Source of the DNA: Desulfovibrio sp.
GTDB lineage: Bacteria > Desulfobacterota > Desulfovibrionia > Desulfovibrionales > Desulfovibrionaceae
DNA length: 64,000 nucleotides
Direction: 5' to 3'
Assembly: GCA_031287575.1 (NCBI GenBank)
Contig: JAITSV010000034.1
Location: 1 to 64,000, forward strand
Part shown: positions 17,130 through 26,548 of the stretch, piece after piece
Numbering within the stretch: the first letter of the stretch is position 1
Layout of the letters: each line of letters starts with the position of its first letter
Made by a program: the position numbers and the translations under genes
The notes under the pieces: model-generated
What the model saw: only the letters and a program-made list of their open reading frames with translations
The model's database searches: none
What the model was told of the DNA's origin: nothing

Positions 17130-18113
17130 ATGACCGACACCGCCGCCCACGCCGCCCCCCCCGCACCCCCCCCACCCACAGTCAGCGTGATCATGAACTG
17201 CCTGAACTGCGGCGAGCACCTGCGCGCCGCCATCGACAGCGTGTTCGCCCAGACCTTTGACGACTGGGAAATCGTGTTCTGGGACAACGGCTCCTCCGAT
17301 TGCAGCGCGGACATTGCCCAGGGCTGCGGCGACAAGGTGCGCTACTTCCGCGCCGAGCGCACCGTGCCGCTGGGCGCGGCGCGCAACCTGGCCATTGCCC
17401 GGGCGCGCGGCGAGTTTATCGCCTTTCTGGACTGCGACGACCTGTGGCACCCGGAAAAGCTGGCCCGGCAGGTGGCGCTGTTCCGCGCCAACCCCGCCGT
17501 GGGTCTGGTGAGCTGCGACACGGTGATGTTCAGCGGCGACAAGGAATTGAGCCGCCAGTTCCAGGCCGCGCCGCCCGCGCGCGGCAAGGTGTTCCGCGAG
17601 TTGATGACCACCCAGTGGATTTCCATGTCCTCCGCCGTCATCCGCCGCAGCGCGCTGGACGCGCCGGGCATGGGCGGGCACTGGTTCGACGAGGCGCTGA
17701 ACGTGTGCGAAGAGGCGGACGTGTTCTACCGCATCGCCTGGGACTGGGAGCTGGACCACGTGGACGCGCCGCTGGCCCGCTGGCGGGTGCACGGCGGCAG
17801 CACCACCTTCCGCAAGTTCGCCCAGTTCGCGGACGAGACGGAAGCCATCCTTGCCAAGCACATCCGCATGTACCGCGACTACGAGCGGGACTACGCCGAC
17901 CTTGTGGCGCTGCTGCGCCGCCGCGCCGCGTTCCAGCGCGGGGTGGCCCTGTGGCGCGAGGGGAAAGGCGCTGCCGCGCGGGAGGCCATTGCGCCGTATG
18001 CCGCGTCGTCGCTGAAGTTCCGGCTGTTCCGGCTGGCCACGTTCCTGCCCGGCGGGATGTTCGACGCGGTGGCGGGGGTGTATTTTGCGCTACCGTCGTT
18101 CTTGAGAAGGTAG
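17130..18113 (+). CDS. Family 2 glycosyltransferase
   Basis: Predicted 327-aa GT-A glycosyltransferase adding a sugar from a nucleotide donor. The sequence TVSVIMNCLNCGEHLRAAID and VFWDNGSSD are typical of GT2, and FLDCDDLWHPEKLA holds the metal-binding acidic motif near residue 100. A Pro/Ala-rich tail precedes the domain. The C-terminal part (EADVFYRIAWDWELDHVD and WRVHGGSTTF) is family-like. It is the last gene of the polysaccharide run on the + strand. The next gene cluster is on the opposite strand. Confidence 0.9.
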   Translation: MTDTAAHAAPPAPPPPTVSVIMNCLNCGEHLRAAIDSVFAQTFDDWEIVFWDNGSSDCSADIAQGCGDKVRYFRAERTVPLGAARNLAIARARGEFIAFLDCDDLWHPEKLARQVALFRANPAVGLVSCDTVMFSGDKELSRQFQAAPPARGKVFRELMTTQWISMSSAVIRRSALDAPGMGGHWFDEALNVCEEADVFYRIAWDWELDHVDAPLARWRVHGGSTTFRKFAQFADETEAILAKHIRMYRDYERDYADLVALLRRRAAFQRGVALWREGKGAAAREAIAPYAASSLKFRLFRLATFLPGGMFDAVAGVYFALPSFLRR

Positions 18114-18231
18114 GGGGCGGCGCGGTGGTGCGGAGCTAACTTACTGAAGTGGGAGAGGGCTGTGCCTGAAGGGTGCGGCTTCCACGAAGGCACGCCAACC
18201 GTCACGTCCCCGATTTCGTCATATAGCGAAA

Positions 18232-18272
18232 GGGCCTGCCGGGCGGAATCCGCGATTCCGCCTGACAGGCCC
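18232..18272 (-). terminator. Hairpin after the efflux operon
   Basis: Outer arms GGGCCTG (18232-18238) and CAGGCCC (18266-18272) enclose inner arms GGCGGAATC and GATTCCGCC with a 3-base loop. It lies 28 bases below the tolC-like stop on the minus strand, read toward CCCTTTCGC. The T-run is weak. It may serve both the efflux operon and the convergent glycosyltransferase. Confidence 0.5.
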
Positions 18273-18299
18273 CTTGCGCCTCCCCGCCAAGGCGGCCTG

Positions 18300-19748
18300 C
18301 TACTCGACAGCCGGGCGCTCTTTCCAGCCGCCGCCCAAGGCCTTGAACACCTCGATCCGAGTAGAGCCGACCTGCTGATCGGCCGTCGCAACCTGCTCCC
18401 TCGCCCGGATCAGGCTGTCTTGGGCCGCGATCACGTCCAGATAGCTGACGGCCCCCGCCCGATACCGCTGTTCGGCCAGGCCAAGCGCGTTCTCGGCGTG
18501 CGCTTGCGCCTGAACCAGGGCGCTGCGCTGTTTGACGACGCCTTCATACGCGCCCAGCGACTGCTCGCACTCCTTGAGCGCCGTCAACACGACGCCATCA
18601 AAGCGGGCCAGCGATGCCGCGCCTTGCGCTTTTGCCTGGGCAACGCGGCTTCGTGCCACGGTCATGTTCGGGAACGTCCAGGAAATCAGCGGCCCGAAAG
18701 AGAACGACACGGTACGGTCGCCTCTCAGGTAGTCATTGCGCAAAAGACTGGCTGAAGCGCCCAGCACGACACGGGGATAGAGGTCGGCCACCGCCACCCC
18801 GACACGCGCGGTGTCTGCGGACAACCGGCGCTCGGCCTGACGAATGTCCGGGCGTCGGCGCAACATGGCGGTACCGTCGCCGACCGGGATGACATCCGCG
18901 ATGTCCGGCGCTTTGCCGCAGGCACGCGCGGACTCTGGAACTTGCGCGGGCGTGCGGCCCATCAGGGCCGCCAGTTCAAACAATGCCGCGTCCTGCCGCG
19001 CCTGAAGCCGGGGCACGCTGGCCCTGGCCTGGGCCAGCAGGGAGCCGGAACGCTCCACATCAAGGCGTGATGCGGCCCCTGCGCGCTCCTGATGGCTGAC
19101 GACATCCAGTGCCTGCTGCGCCAACGCGACGGAGGAACGGGCCACGTCAAGGGACGCGCCATAGGCACAGGCATCCACGTAGGCGCGCGTCGTCTCGGCG
19201 ACCACAACCACCCTGACCCCATCGTAGGCTGCGGCGGTGGCCTCGGCATCACCGCTTGCCACCTCCATTTCGCGCCTCACGCGTCCGAACAGGTCAAGTT
19301 CGTAGGAGATGTCCAGGCCGCCGGTGTAATTCCACTGCACGGGCGCTTGCCCTTGCCCGTCCCAGGAGGTCTGGTCGCGGCCACGGGTGACGCCGGTGGT
19401 TACGGCGGTTGAGGGGAGCATGGCCCCACGCGCCTCTCCATAAATCGCGCGCGCCCGGTCCAGGTTCGCCATCGCCCCGCGCAGGTCGGTATTGGCGGAC
19501 AAGGCTTCCTGCACGATCGCGTCAAGGGCGGGATCATCATACAGTCTCCACCAGTCCGCAGGCGGCGGTGAACCGGCATCGACCTGCGGGGGCTGGCTGG
19601 CGAACGGGCCCCCCGCCGTTTCAGGCAGGGCCGGGGCCGTATAGCCCGGTCCACTGGCGCAGCCGGAAACTCCAAGGGCAAGGGTCAGGGCCAAAAGAGC
19701 GCCCGGCAGCGCCCGGCACACTGGACGACGGATTCCTTCATGCGACAT
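18300..19748 (-). CDS. RND efflux outer-membrane factor lipoprotein (NodT/OprM family)
   Basis: Predicted 482-aa outer-membrane channel subunit of a tripartite pump. The N-terminal signal ends in a lipobox (LALGVSGC, Cys about residue 30), so it is a lipoprotein anchored at the outer membrane. Two duplicated OEP regions follow, with helical repeats such as NTDLRGAMANLDRARAIYGE and RPDIRQAERRLSADTARVGV, the classical OprM-type signature. ATG 19748 follows CGGAGGCGTCCC and overlaps the last 11 bases of the RND gene, so translation is probably coupled. The longer upstream ORF start is inside that gene. Confidence 0.92.
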   Translation of the reverse strand: MSHEGIRRPVCRALPGALLALTLALGVSGCASGPGYTAPALPETAGGPFASQPPQVDAGSPPPADWWRLYDDPALDAIVQEALSANTDLRGAMANLDRARAIYGEARGAMLPSTAVTTGVTRGRDQTSWDGQGQAPVQWNYTGGLDISYELDLFGRVRREMEVASGDAEATAAAYDGVRVVVVAETTRAYVDACAYGASLDVARSSVALAQQALDVVSHQERAGAASRLDVERSGSLLAQARASVPRLQARQDAALFELAALMGRTPAQVPESARACGKAPDIADVIPVGDGTAMLRRRPDIRQAERRLSADTARVGVAVADLYPRVVLGASASLLRNDYLRGDRTVSFSFGPLISWTFPNMTVARSRVAQAKAQGAASLARFDGVVLTALKECEQSLGAYEGVVKQRSALVQAQAHAENALGLAEQRYRAGAVSYLDVIAAQDSLIRAREQVATADQQVGSTRIEVFKALGGGWKERPAVE

Positions 19749-22700
19749 GGGACGCCTCCGTCGCTGCAAGTTCGCGTGAACGCTGGTTTTCCACCGCCGC
19801 GCGATGGTCCCTAGCGACAAAGCTGTACATGGTGGGCAGGACGAACAGCGTGAAGAGCGTGCCCACCAGCATGCCCATCACCACCACAATGCCGATCGAA
19901 AAGCGGCTGGCGGAGCCCGCGCCTTCGGCAAATACCAGCGGCACCAGACCGGCGACCATCGCCGCCGTGGTCATCAGCACCGGGCGCATGCGAACGGCAG
20001 CCGCCTTTTCGATGGCTTCGATCCGGCTCAGGCCTTCATGCTGCTGGATGTGGTTGGCGAACGTGACCATCAGAATGCCGTGCTTGGAAATCAGGCCTAT
20101 TAGCGTGACCAGGCCGATCTGGGTGTAGATGTTCAGCGTGGCGTAGCCCAGCCAGAGCGGCGTCAGCGCGCCGCACACCGCCAGCGGCACCGTGACGAGG
20201 ATCACCAGGGGGTCACGCAGGCTTTCGAACTGCGCCGCCAGCACCAAAAAAATCACCACCAGCGCAAACGCAAACGAGACCAGCAGGCGGTTGCCTTCCT
20301 GCACGAACTGGCGGCTGTCGCTCAGCCAGTCAACGCTGGTGCCGGACGGCAACGACCGGGATTGCAGGAACGCCACGGCCTCGCCCATGCTGACGCCAGG
20401 GCGCGGCAGCATCTCCAACGTGGCCGAATTCATCTGGCCGAACTGCGTCAGGCCGTTGGCTTGGGGGCGTGTTTCCACGCGCGCCACCGTCGCCAGCAGC
20501 GCCAGCGCTCCCGACCCTGTCTTGACGTAAAAGCGGCCGAGGTCGTCCGGGGTCATGCGGTTGCCCCCGTCCACCTGCGGAATGACGTCGTAGGAGCGGT
20601 CGTGGAAATTGAAGCGGTTGACGTAGTTTTCGCCCACCAGCACCGCCAGCGTGTCGGCAATGGCCTGCATGGTCACGCCCATCTCGCGCGCCTTGTCCCC
20701 GTCGATGGCGACATGGGCCTGCGGGCTGTCGAATGCCAGGTCGTTCTGCACATACAGAAACAGCCCGCTCTCGTAAGCCGCCGTCTTGAGCTGCTCTGCC
20801 GTCCTGAACAACTCCGGAAAGCCCTCGGATGACCGCAGCACCATCTGTACCGGCAGCCCGCCGCTGGAACCGGGAAGCGGCGGAACCTGCACCGCCGTCA
20901 GCGTCTCTCCATCTATGCCCGCGCCAGCCGCCTGGATCTGGCCCTGAATCTCGACGGAAGACCGGGAACGCTCGGACCAATCCTTAAAGATCGCCCCGCC
21001 CAGCATCTGGTTCTGGCCGCGCCCGGTGCCGCCGATATGCATGAAGCTGTTGTCGAACTCGGGCAGCGATTCGAAAATCCTCTCGATCTTTCCGGCGTAG
21101 CGGGTGGTATAGCCGACACCGGCGTACTGCGGCGCTTTGGCTATGACGATGACCGCTCCCTGGTCCTCGACCGGTGCAAGTTCGTGGCGGATGCCCGCGA
21201 ACAGCACGGCGATGCCCCCCAGCACCGCCACGCCGAACAGCAGGACTGCCCCGCGCGCGGCCAGGGTGCGTGCCAGCAGGCTCCGGTAGATTGCCGTCAA
21301 CCGCCCCATGTAGCCTTCGACCAGTCTGGCCAGCCTCGACTCGCTTTGCCTGGAGTCGAGCAGCATCGAACTCATCACCGGCGACAACGTCAGCGCGACC
21401 ACGCCGGAGACGATGACCGAACCCGCCAGCGTGAAGGCGAACTCCTTGAACAGCGCCCCCGTCAATCCGCCCATCAGGCCGATCGGCGCATAGACGGCCG
21501 CCAGGGTGATGGTCATGGCGATGACCGGGCCGACAATCTCGCGAGCGCCGAGCAAGGCCGCGTTCGCGGGCGATGCCCCTTCCTCGATGTGGCGGTGGAT
21601 GTTCTCCACCACCACGATGGCGTCGTCCACCACCAGCCCGATCGCCAGCACCATCGCCAACAGCGTCAGCAAGTTGATCGAGAAGCCGAAGGCCAGCATC
21701 AACGCCGCCGTCCCCACTAGGGAAAGCGGAATGGTGACGACGGGGATGATCACCGCGCGGAACGCGCCCAGAAACAGGAAAATCACTGCAATGACGATCA
21801 CGATGGCCTCGACCAGGGCGTGCCTGACCTCCCCGATCGAAGCGTTGACGAACCTCGCCACGTCGTAGTTCGGCATCACCTTCAGCCCTGGCGGCGCCAT
21901 TTCGCGGATGCGGGGGACCAGTTCCTGCGCCTGCCTGACGATGTCCAGCGGGTTGCCGTCCGGCGTCGGAAAGATCGCCGCGAACACCGCCGGGACGCCG
22001 GTGGCGAACGAGGCGTTGTTGTAGTTCTGTCCGCCGATCTCCACCATCGCCACGTCGGCCAGACGCACCACGCCGCTGCTGGTGTCGGCCTTGATCACCA
22101 TTTGGCGGAAGTCGTCCACGCTGCGCAGGTCGGTCGCGGCGCTGATGTTGGTGACGGTCAGCGGGCTCTTGAGCTGTCCCGGTGCGGCCTGCACGTTGTT
22201 AGCGCGCAGGGCGGCCGCGATTTCGCCCGCCGACAGCCCGCGGGCGGCCAGCTTCACGGGGTCGATCCAGATGCGCAGGGCCAGCGTCTGCCCGCCGTTG
22301 GTGTCAACCGACCCCACTCCCGGTATTCCGGCGAACAGGGGCAGGGCGACGCGGGTCACGAAGTCCGTCACCTGCGGCACGGTCAGGGTGTCGCTGTAGA
22401 AGGCGACGTACTGGACGGCGGTGCCGCCCTCGGTGGACTTGCTGATGACCGGATCGGTCACGCCTGCCGGGAGCTGGTACTTGACCTGCTGCACCTTGGC
22501 GAGGATCTCGGTCATGGCCCGGTCGGCGTTGGCGTTGAGCACCAGCCGGGCCTTGATTTCGCTGCGCCCCTGGGTCGTCGTCGAACTCAGGTACTCGATG
22601 CCGCTGGCCGTGGCGATCGCCTGCGAGATGGGCGTCGTGACGAAGCCCTGCATGACCTCCTGCGTTGCGCCCGGCAGCGTCGTGGCGATGTTGATGGTGG

Positions 22701-22827
22701 CGTTTTCGAGGTAGGGGTACTGGCGCACCGGCAGGGAGAAGACCGAAGCCAAGCCGGCCAGCGTGATCAGCAGGCTGACGACCAGGGCCAGGATGGGCCG
22801 CCGGATGAAGACGTCTGTTATATTCAT
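19738..22827 (-). CDS. RND multidrug efflux pump, HAE1 family
   Basis: Predicted 1029-aa inner-membrane proton-driven pump, the usual AcrB/MexB length. It begins MNITDVFIRRPILALVVSLL, typical of HAE1 RND proteins. The proton-relay motif in TM4, GLVVDDAIVVVENIHRH, keeps both Asp residues. Two large periplasmic loops and 12 membrane segments are evident. It sits 10 bases after the fusion protein and overlaps the outer-membrane factor by 11 bases. Likely substrates are organic drugs, but this cannot be read from sequence. Regulation is unknown, since no repressor gene is nearby. Confidence 0.95.
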   Translation of the reverse strand: MNITDVFIRRPILALVVSLLITLAGLASVFSLPVRQYPYLENATINIATTLPGATQEVMQGFVTTPISQAIATASGIEYLSSTTTQGRSEIKARLVLNANADRAMTEILAKVQQVKYQLPAGVTDPVISKSTEGGTAVQYVAFYSDTLTVPQVTDFVTRVALPLFAGIPGVGSVDTNGGQTLALRIWIDPVKLAARGLSAGEIAAALRANNVQAAPGQLKSPLTVTNISAATDLRSVDDFRQMVIKADTSSGVVRLADVAMVEIGGQNYNNASFATGVPAVFAAIFPTPDGNPLDIVRQAQELVPRIREMAPPGLKVMPNYDVARFVNASIGEVRHALVEAIVIVIAVIFLFLGAFRAVIIPVVTIPLSLVGTAALMLAFGFSINLLTLLAMVLAIGLVVDDAIVVVENIHRHIEEGASPANAALLGAREIVGPVIAMTITLAAVYAPIGLMGGLTGALFKEFAFTLAGSVIVSGVVALTLSPVMSSMLLDSRQSESRLARLVEGYMGRLTAIYRSLLARTLAARGAVLLFGVAVLGGIAVLFAGIRHELAPVEDQGAVIVIAKAPQYAGVGYTTRYAGKIERIFESLPEFDNSFMHIGGTGRGQNQMLGGAIFKDWSERSRSSVEIQGQIQAAGAGIDGETLTAVQVPPLPGSSGGLPVQMVLRSSEGFPELFRTAEQLKTAAYESGLFLYVQNDLAFDSPQAHVAIDGDKAREMGVTMQAIADTLAVLVGENYVNRFNFHDRSYDVIPQVDGGNRMTPDDLGRFYVKTGSGALALLATVARVETRPQANGLTQFGQMNSATLEMLPRPGVSMGEAVAFLQSRSLPSGTSVDWLSDSRQFVQEGNRLLVSFAFALVVIFLVLAAQFESLRDPLVILVTVPLAVCGALTPLWLGYATLNIYTQIGLVTLIGLISKHGILMVTFANHIQQHEGLSRIEAIEKAAAVRMRPVLMTTAAMVAGLVPLVFAEGAGSASRFSIGIVVVMGMLVGTLFTLFVLPTMYSFVARDHRAAVENQRSRELAATEASHVA

Positions 22828-22837
22828 GGCTGTTTCC

Positions 22838-23992
22838 TCACCGGGGATTCGCGGCTGACATGGGCGCGGCTGGCATGGACGCGGCGTCCGTCGTCGCGCC
22901 TGCGGGCTGATCGGGGTTGATCTTCACCCTTCCGCCCGGCCACAGCCGGTTCTGGCCCGCGACCACCACAATGTCGCCCGCCTTCACGCCCTGCGTCACC
23001 AGTACATCCCCGCCCAGCCTGCGGCCCGTGACGACCGGGACGGCCACCGCCTGGCCTATCCCCTGGGCGTCGGCATCCCGAACAAGCACGACGCTGTCGC
23101 CCGAGGCGGACGTCTGCACTGCCGTCAGGGGCAGCACGATGGCGTCGCCGGTCGTCGGCAGCATCAGCCTTGCGGTCGCGTACATGCCGGACTTCAACAG
23201 GTTGCCGGGGTTCGACAGCGTGGCCTGAATGGCGACATTACGGGTCTCGCCGTCAATGCGCGGCTCGATGGCACTGACCCTGGCCTCGAACGTCCGCCCC
23301 GGAACGGCATCCACAGCGACCTGCACCCGCGCGCCGGGCGACAGCCTGGAAAGTTCCTGCTGGGGCAGCGCGAAATTGACGTACAGCGGATCGAGCTGCG
23401 TCAACGTGGCAATGGCATCGCCCGCTTCAAGGTATTGGCCCACGTTGATGCGACGGATGCCAAGCTGTCCGGAGAACGGCGCCCGGATGTTCTTTTGCCG
23501 GATGCGCGCATCCAGTTGCCAGACGGCGGCCGCCGTCTGGACGGCTTCCGCCTTGCGCCGCTCCAGCAATTCGCGCGGCTCCGCCCCGCTGGACGCCAGA
23601 TCCTGCGAACGCCGCAACTGCTGCCGCGCGAAATCGGCCTTCGCCACGGCGGCGCTGCGGTCGGCCTGTTCCGGGGCATCGTAAAGCCGGACCAGCGTCG
23701 CGCCTTGCTCGACGACCTGACCGGCGGTGAAGTTGATGGCCGTCACCCGCCCAGAGGTATCTGGAGCCAGCAGAACTTCGCGCACGGCCTGCACGCTGCC
23801 CACGGCCTGCAACTCGTTGGGCACGCTGCGGGGCTGGACGCAAATCGTCGATACCAGCGCGGGAGATTGCGTGCGGGGCACGGCGGCCCCGACCCGGGAC
23901 GCGCGCCACGCGAACAACAGGCCGAAGATCACGGCGACGCTGATCAGGCTGACCAAAAGCGGCTTCACGTTTCCTGGCGTGGGGATATTCAT
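22838..23992 (-). CDS. RND efflux periplasmic adaptor (membrane fusion protein)
   Basis: Predicted 384-aa periplasmic adaptor linking the RND pump to the outer-membrane factor. One N-terminal membrane segment (LLVSLISVAVIFGLLFAWRA) anchors it. The barrel-sandwich and helical hairpin follow, with GRVTAINFTAGQVVEQGATL and IRAPFSGQLGIRRINVGQYL as the two lipoyl-like halves, then a beta-barrel VQVAVDAVPGRTFEARVSAI. ATG 23992 has an excellent GGAGGTTGC. That start overlaps the stop of the 29-aa leader ORF in an ATGA. RND starts 10 bases downstream. Confidence 0.93.
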   Translation of the reverse strand: MNIPTPGNVKPLLVSLISVAVIFGLLFAWRASRVGAAVPRTQSPALVSTICVQPRSVPNELQAVGSVQAVREVLLAPDTSGRVTAINFTAGQVVEQGATLVRLYDAPEQADRSAAVAKADFARQQLRRSQDLASSGAEPRELLERRKAEAVQTAAAVWQLDARIRQKNIRAPFSGQLGIRRINVGQYLEAGDAIATLTQLDPLYVNFALPQQELSRLSPGARVQVAVDAVPGRTFEARVSAIEPRIDGETRNVAIQATLSNPGNLLKSGMYATARLMLPTTGDAIVLPLTAVQTSASGDSVVLVRDADAQGIGQAVAVPVVTGRRLGGDVLVTQGVKAGDIVVVAGQNRLWPGGRVKINPDQPAGATTDAASMPAAPMSAANPR

Positions 23993-24078
23993 GCAACCTC
24001 CAGCCACTGCAAACGGGACCGCAGGGTCATGCGCATGAAGGCGTACCCGTGCGACTTGCCAAATTTCCTTGAATACAT
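23989..24078 (-). CDS. Putative 29-aa leader peptide before the adaptor
   Basis: A short ORF with GAAGGAAACGAC before its ATG encodes a basic, Arg/Lys-rich peptide (start MYSRKFGKSHGYAFMR) and ends in an ATGA overlap with the adaptor start. No similarity is recognised. Its ribosome site and exact overlap suggest real translation coupled to the pump genes, possibly a regulatory leader. It could also be chance. The rest of 24079-24244 shows nothing clear. Confidence 0.35.
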   Translation of the reverse strand: MYSRKFGKSHGYAFMRMTLRSRLQWLEVA

Positions 24079-24244
24079 GTCGTTTCCTTCAGGAGAATGC
24101 TTTTCTGTTTGACCGGCACACTTCCGAACCTGCGCGCCGCGACGGACCGGATATCCGGCCTTCCAGCGCGCGACCGGTCCTCTTGCGGCATCTTCCGCAT
24201 CTGCGGCGTGTCGCCCCTGCCATTCGCGCCCGGGTTGCATGGAA

Positions 24245-25474
24245 TCAGGCACGGAGGGCCTTCTGCGGCGTCGTGGTGACCAGCAGCACCAGGGCCACAA
24301 CCAGCGACAGCGCGGCGGCAATCGCCCCGGCCAGATAGACCGAGCCAATCCCCTCCGCATCGGCCAATGCGCCAGCCAACGGACTGGTGACGCCAAGCGC
24401 GATGTCCAGAAACGCCACATACGCGCCCATGGCGAGGCTGCGCGCTTGCGGGGGGGCGCGTCGCACGGCTTCGACGCCAAAGCCTGGGAAGGCCAGCGAG
24501 TAGCCAAAGCCGGTCAGCGCCGCGCCCCAGTGGGCGGTCAACGCGGCATCGGCCCCCCAGATCAGCCATTGGCCCGCCATTTCGATGGCGACGCTCACCA
24601 GCGCCACGCGCGCACCGCCCAGTTTGTCCGGCAGGTGCCCAAAAAGAACGCGCGCGCCGATGTACGCCAGCCCGAATGCGCTGAATGCCAGCGATGCGCC
24701 GCCCCAGTGCCTGGCGGAGAACAGCAGGGCAATGAAGGCCGTGAACAGCCCGAAGCCCACGCTGCACAGCGCCAATCCCATACCCGGCATCCACACGAAG
24801 CCCAGCACCCTGTAGAACGGCGTGCGCCGCGTCGCCGTGGGCGGGACGGCGCGCGCGCCCGAGGCTACGGCCATTGCCAGCAAGGGGACGAAGATCAGGG
24901 CGACGGCAACGCCCGTGAAACCCCATTGGCTGTCCACCGCCGCGCCGACAGGCGCGCCAAGCGCATACGCGCCGAAGATGGCAATGCCCACCCAGACCAT
25001 CGCCTTGCCCGCGTTCTGCGGCCCCACCAGGCCGATGGACCAGCCCAGCGCCCCTGTGGCGACCAGGCTTTCGCCCAATGCCAGCAGGATCCGGCCCAGC
25101 AACAGTATCCACACCGACGTTGCGGGCGCGGCGACAAAGGCCAGCGAGGCGAGGTAGGTCGCGCCGGAACAGGCCGCGAACAGATGCCCCATAAGGACGG
25201 CGCGCTTCGCGCCGCGCATGTCGGCGAAATTTCCGGCCCAGGCGCGGGACAGCAGCGCGGCGGCGAACTGCGAACCGACCACCAGCCCGACGATCAGTGT
25301 TCCCATGCCCAGTGTTTCATGCAGGTGCAGCGGGAGAACCGGCATCTGCATGCCTATGGTGAAAAAGCTGACGAAGACCGCCAGGGTGACGGGAAGCAAC
25401 CTGAAAAAGACCCCGGATGCGGCCAAAGCGGCTGCGGACGGGGCATCCGCGTGGTGCGTTTGTTCTTTGCTCAT
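24245..25474 (-). CDS. MFS transporter (YfcJ/YhhS-like exporter)
   Basis: Predicted 409-aa inner-membrane permease with about 12 membrane segments. The first half shows MQMPVLPLHLHETLGMGTLI and an A-loop-like WAGNFADMRGAKR. The second half shows FGHLPDKLGGARV, the equivalent loop between TM8 and TM9, so both MFS repeats are present. ALAGALADAEGIG and a C-terminal TTTPQKALRA end are consistent with YfcJ/YhhS proteins. ATG 25474 is chosen over the upstream ORF start because the first 15 residues of the ORF have no family look. It is in the same minus-strand run as the SDR gene and RND genes. Confidence 0.88.
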   Translation of the reverse strand: MSKEQTHHADAPSAAALAASGVFFRLLPVTLAVFVSFFTIGMQMPVLPLHLHETLGMGTLIVGLVVGSQFAAALLSRAWAGNFADMRGAKRAVLMGHLFAACSGATYLASLAFVAAPATSVWILLLGRILLALGESLVATGALGWSIGLVGPQNAGKAMVWVGIAIFGAYALGAPVGAAVDSQWGFTGVAVALIFVPLLAMAVASGARAVPPTATRRTPFYRVLGFVWMPGMGLALCSVGFGLFTAFIALLFSARHWGGASLAFSAFGLAYIGARVLFGHLPDKLGGARVALVSVAIEMAGQWLIWGADAALTAHWGAALTGFGYSLAFPGFGVEAVRRAPPQARSLAMGAYVAFLDIALGVTSPLAGALADAEGIGSVYLAGAIAAALSLVVALVLLVTTTPQKALRA

Positions 25475-25540
25475 GGTGATGGTTGGAGAAAATGGTGTCG
25501 TGAAGATGGGCGACGCCATTGCGACGCCGCCCCGTCATGG

Positions 25541-26407
25541 TCAATCGGCGTAATAGCCGGGCTGATCCAGGCCGGCGAGCAGATGCGGGCCTTGCGGCGC
25601 CCAGCCCAGCAGTTCGCGCGTGCGCGCGCTGGATACGGACATGTCCGCGCCAGCCATGTTGGCGAACCAGCCAAAGTGCTCGCGTTCACGCGGCTCGACG
25701 GGCAGGTTCAAGCGCCTGCCGATCAGCTCGGCAATCGCCTTGAAGGGCACCGCCTCGTCGGCGACCGCGTGATAGACCGGTTCGGTCACGCCCTGTTCGA
25801 GCGCAAGGCGGTAAACGCGCGCGGCGTCCAGCCGGAACACGCCCGCCCAGCAGTTCTGCCCATCGCCGATGTAGGCCGACACGCCTTTCTGCTTCGCCAG
25901 ACGAATCAGGAGCGGCACAAAGCCGTGATCGCCTAGGCCATGCACGGACGGCGCAAGGCGCACTGTCGCCACGCGCACGCCACGTTCTGCCGAAGCCCGC
26001 GCCTCTGCCTCGGATTTGCGCGGCATCGCCGGGTTTGACCGGGTCGCTTCGGTTGCTCCCCACGGCAGGCCCGACAATCCGGAAGTGACGAGCAACGGCT
26101 TGACCGATCCGCTCAATGCGCTGGCCAGCGTCTCGATCACGCGCCGGTCCTGCTCGCAGCTTTCCATGAATCTGGAAAAATCATGGTTGAACGCAGTGTG
26201 GACCACGGCATCCGCCGCCGCTGCGGCAGCGCGCAAGGCATCCGCATCGTCCAGAGTGGCGAGCAGGACCCCCGCCCCCGTGGCCCCGAGCGCTGCCGCC
26301 TTGTCCGCCGAGCGCGCCAGCCCTGTGACCTGATGGCCCGCGCCGATCAATTCCCGAACCACGGCCGAGCCAACCCATCCGGTGGCTCCAGTGACAAATA
26401 CGTGCAT
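25541..26407 (-). CDS. NAD(P)-binding atypical SDR protein
   Basis: Predicted 288-aa cytoplasmic oxidoreductase-like protein. MHVFVTGATGWVGSAVVREL holds the TGxxGxxG NAD(P)-binding motif. The usual YxxxK is not found where expected, and MPRKSEAEA occurs instead, so it is an atypical SDR (NAD-dependent epimerase group). Later blocks include VRLAPSVHGLGDHGFVPLL and YHAVADEAVPFKAIAELIGR. GGAGGTGCGCC precedes the ATG. It heads the minus-strand run, 67 bases before the MFS gene. Such genes accompany MFS exporters in many proteobacteria, but the substrate is unknown. Confidence 0.8.
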   Translation of the reverse strand: MHVFVTGATGWVGSAVVRELIGAGHQVTGLARSADKAAALGATGAGVLLATLDDADALRAAAAAADAVVHTAFNHDFSRFMESCEQDRRVIETLASALSGSVKPLLVTSGLSGLPWGATEATRSNPAMPRKSEAEARASAERGVRVATVRLAPSVHGLGDHGFVPLLIRLAKQKGVSAYIGDGQNCWAGVFRLDAARVYRLALEQGVTEPVYHAVADEAVPFKAIAELIGRRLNLPVEPREREHFGWFANMAGADMSVSSARTRELLGWAPQGPHLLAGLDQPGYYAD

Positions 26408-26460
26408 GGCGCACCTCCTGAATCAGGGTGCAGCCTGTCGGCGCTATGTGCTGCCCGGCT

Positions 26461-26515
26461 GCAAATGTGAACGTTTCGTCGCATTGGGAATATGTGATGA
26501 AATGCTCACATTTGC
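26461..26515. promoter_or_regulatory. Paired inverted-repeat operator candidate
   Basis: GCAAATGTGA (26461-26470) and TCACATTTGC (26506-26515) are perfect complements, 35 bases apart. Between them ATATGTGA and TCACATTT also form a TGTGA-N8-TCACA near-palindrome at 26493-26510. It lies 54-108 bases upstream of the SDR start, where an operator for the minus-strand efflux run would be. A -10-like CATATT is present on the minus strand but no convincing -35. No regulator gene is adjacent. Confidence 0.5.
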
Positions 26516-26548
26516 TATTCGCATTGCGGGCCGTGCCGCCACATCCCG

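Noticed and set aside
24097..24279. Short ORF between the adaptor and MFS genes as a regulator
   Set aside because: No helix-turn-helix or ribosome site, and wrong strand for the operon.
18300..26407. Metal-efflux (CzcCBA) operon
   Set aside because: The RND protein has the HAE1-type TM4 motif VVDDAIVVVENI and a drug-pump-like adaptor, not the heavy-metal HME type.
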